DNA of 64,000 nucleotides, taken from Pseudomonas sp. ADAK13 (GTDB taxonomy: Bacteria; Pseudomonadota; Gammaproteobacteria; Pseudomonadales; Pseudomonadaceae). The position numbers and the translations under genes are program-made. The stretch covers positions 186,001 through 250,000 of the forward strand of contig NZ_CP052860.1 of assembly GCF_012935715.1 (NCBI RefSeq), in the 5' to 3' direction. Below the pieces are notes generated by a model, which saw nothing but the letters and a program-made list of their open reading frames with translations, was not told the DNA's origin and ran no database searches. Of the stretch, positions 63,269-64,000 are shown piece after piece; the first letter of the stretch is position 1, and each line of letters opens with the position of its first letter.

Positions 63269-64000
63269 TTAGCCGTTGGCTGCGGTCTTCTTGTCCAGTT
63301 CGGTGATGCGCTCTTGGAGCTTCGCGAGGTCGGCGTCGATGTCGGCGAGTTTCTTGGCCTTGTCGGCGGCTTCCAGGTGGTCGTCGGCGCTGATGGTGGT
63401 GCGCTGCTTGAACAGCTCCAGCTGGCGGATCGGCAACAGCTGGTCGTCGCTGGACTTGAGGAACTTGCCCAGTTGCATGTTCTTCAGCACGGCCTTCTCT
63501 TCGTCGGTGTCACCGTAGTTGGCGAAGAAATCGCGGATCTTCGTCTTCTCGCTGTCGCTCAGGGCCTTGCTCCACACCATCGGATCGGCCGGGATCAGCG
63601 GCGATTTCCAGATGACTTTGAGCATGGCGGCCTTGTCCGGCTGGGTGACTTCCAGGCGGTCCCAGCTTTCAGTGTTGAAGGTGGCGACGTCCAACTGCCC
63701 TTTGGCCACGCTCAGTGCGTTGACTTCATGGCTGGAGTTGAGGGTGCGTTTGAAGGCGGTGGCAGCGTCGACGTGGTTCTTGGCGAACACGTAGTAGCCG
63801 GGTACCAGGTAGCCCGAGGTGGAGTTCGGGTCACCGTTGCCGAAGGTCAGGTTCTTGGCGTTCTTGAGCATGTCATCGACGTTGTTGATCGGGCTGTCCT
63901 TGCGCACGATCAGCACGCTCCAGTAACCGGCGGCACCGTTGGCGGCGGCGGTCTGGGCGAAGATTTCGCCGTTGGAGCGGTCCACCGCTTCCATCGCCGC
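63269..64000 (-). CDS. phnD: Phosphonate ABC transporter substrate-binding protein PhnD (C-terminal part)
   Basis: Visible are the last ~243 residues; the N-terminus and signal peptide lie beyond the right edge. AANGAAGYWSVLIVRKDSPI, TFGNGDPNSTSGYLVPGYYV and AKGQLDVATFNTESWDR are PhnD features; the binding protein captures alkylphosphonates in the periplasm. The charged C-terminal tail (TAKKLADIDADLAKLQERI-type) is helical. phnC is expected just outside the window. Confidence 0.93.
   Translation of the reverse strand, partial: AAMEAVDRSNGEIFAQTAAANGAAGYWSVLIVRKDSPINNVDDMLKNAKNLTFGNGDPNSTSGYLVPGYYVFAKNHVDAATAFKRTLNSSHEVNALSVAKGQLDVATFNTESWDRLEVTQPDKAAMLKVIWKSPLIPADPMVWSKALSDSEKTKIRDFFANYGDTDEEKAVLKNMQLGKFLKSSDDQLLPIRQLELFKQRTTISADDHLEAADKAKKLADIDADLAKLQERITELDKKTAANG

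Overview
The window looks like a chromosomal segment of a Pseudomonas, most likely the P. fluorescens group. The basis is GC-rich coding, the gene order sdhCDAB-sucAB-lpdG-sucCD divergent from gltA, a muxABC-opmB efflux operon, a phnC-P type C-P lyase operon, and many REP/REPIN repeats of the GTGGGAGC-GGGCTTGCC-GCGAT type together with a RAYT transposase. This is inferred from protein and repeat content; no database search was run. I see no tRNA, rRNA, CRISPR array, prophage or classical insertion sequence.

Layout. 1-3.4 kb: the 5' end of htpG behind a heat-shock-type promoter, two overlapping hotdog thioesterases, a small coiled-coil lipoprotein with an AlgU-like promoter, and brnQ. 3.4-16.5 kb: TCA-cycle block, with sdhCDAB-sucAB-lpdG-sucCD on the minus strand and gltA divergent on the plus strand, each with a clear sigma70-type promoter in the shared gap. 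16.6-18.6 kb: yjcH-actP acetate uptake. 18.8-24.4 kb: an orphan glycine-betaine-type binding protein, a membrane-anchored GH17 enzyme, a small membrane protein, and an alpha/beta-hydrolase-like gene overlapping mlaA. 24.4-38.0 kb: FUSC transporter, GlxA/AraC regulator, DUF808 protein, and muxABC-opmB divergent from a TetR regulator. 38.0-38.8 kb: a RAYT gene flanked on both sides by REPINs.

38.8-46 kb: glyoxylate/glycerate pathway, gcl-hyi-glxR-ttuD-pyk. It turns two glyoxylate into tartronate semialdehyde, then glycerate, 2-phosphoglycerate and pyruvate. A GlcG-like gene is divergent, and two perfect TTGTATACAA palindromes lie in the shared upstream region. 46-51 kb: urea transporter, a voltage-gated K+ channel with a zinc ribbon, sulfate-binding protein, a periplasmic protein and an MFS exporter. 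51-54.7 kb: hicAB toxin-antitoxin, LysR regulator, and a cytochrome P450 divergent from an ArsR-type regulator. 54.7-64 kb: phosphonate operon phnD(partial)-E-F-G-H-I-J-K-L-M-N-P on the minus strand, with most genes overlapping by 1-11 bases.

The most distinctive structures are the REPINs. Two of them (48.9 and 63.2 kb) sit inside the arms of another REP at the same GGCTT position, and the inner loops of several pair with compensatory changes. Several small palindromes next to regulators (phnF, hicA, the ArsR-type gene, the LysR gene) look like autoregulatory operators.
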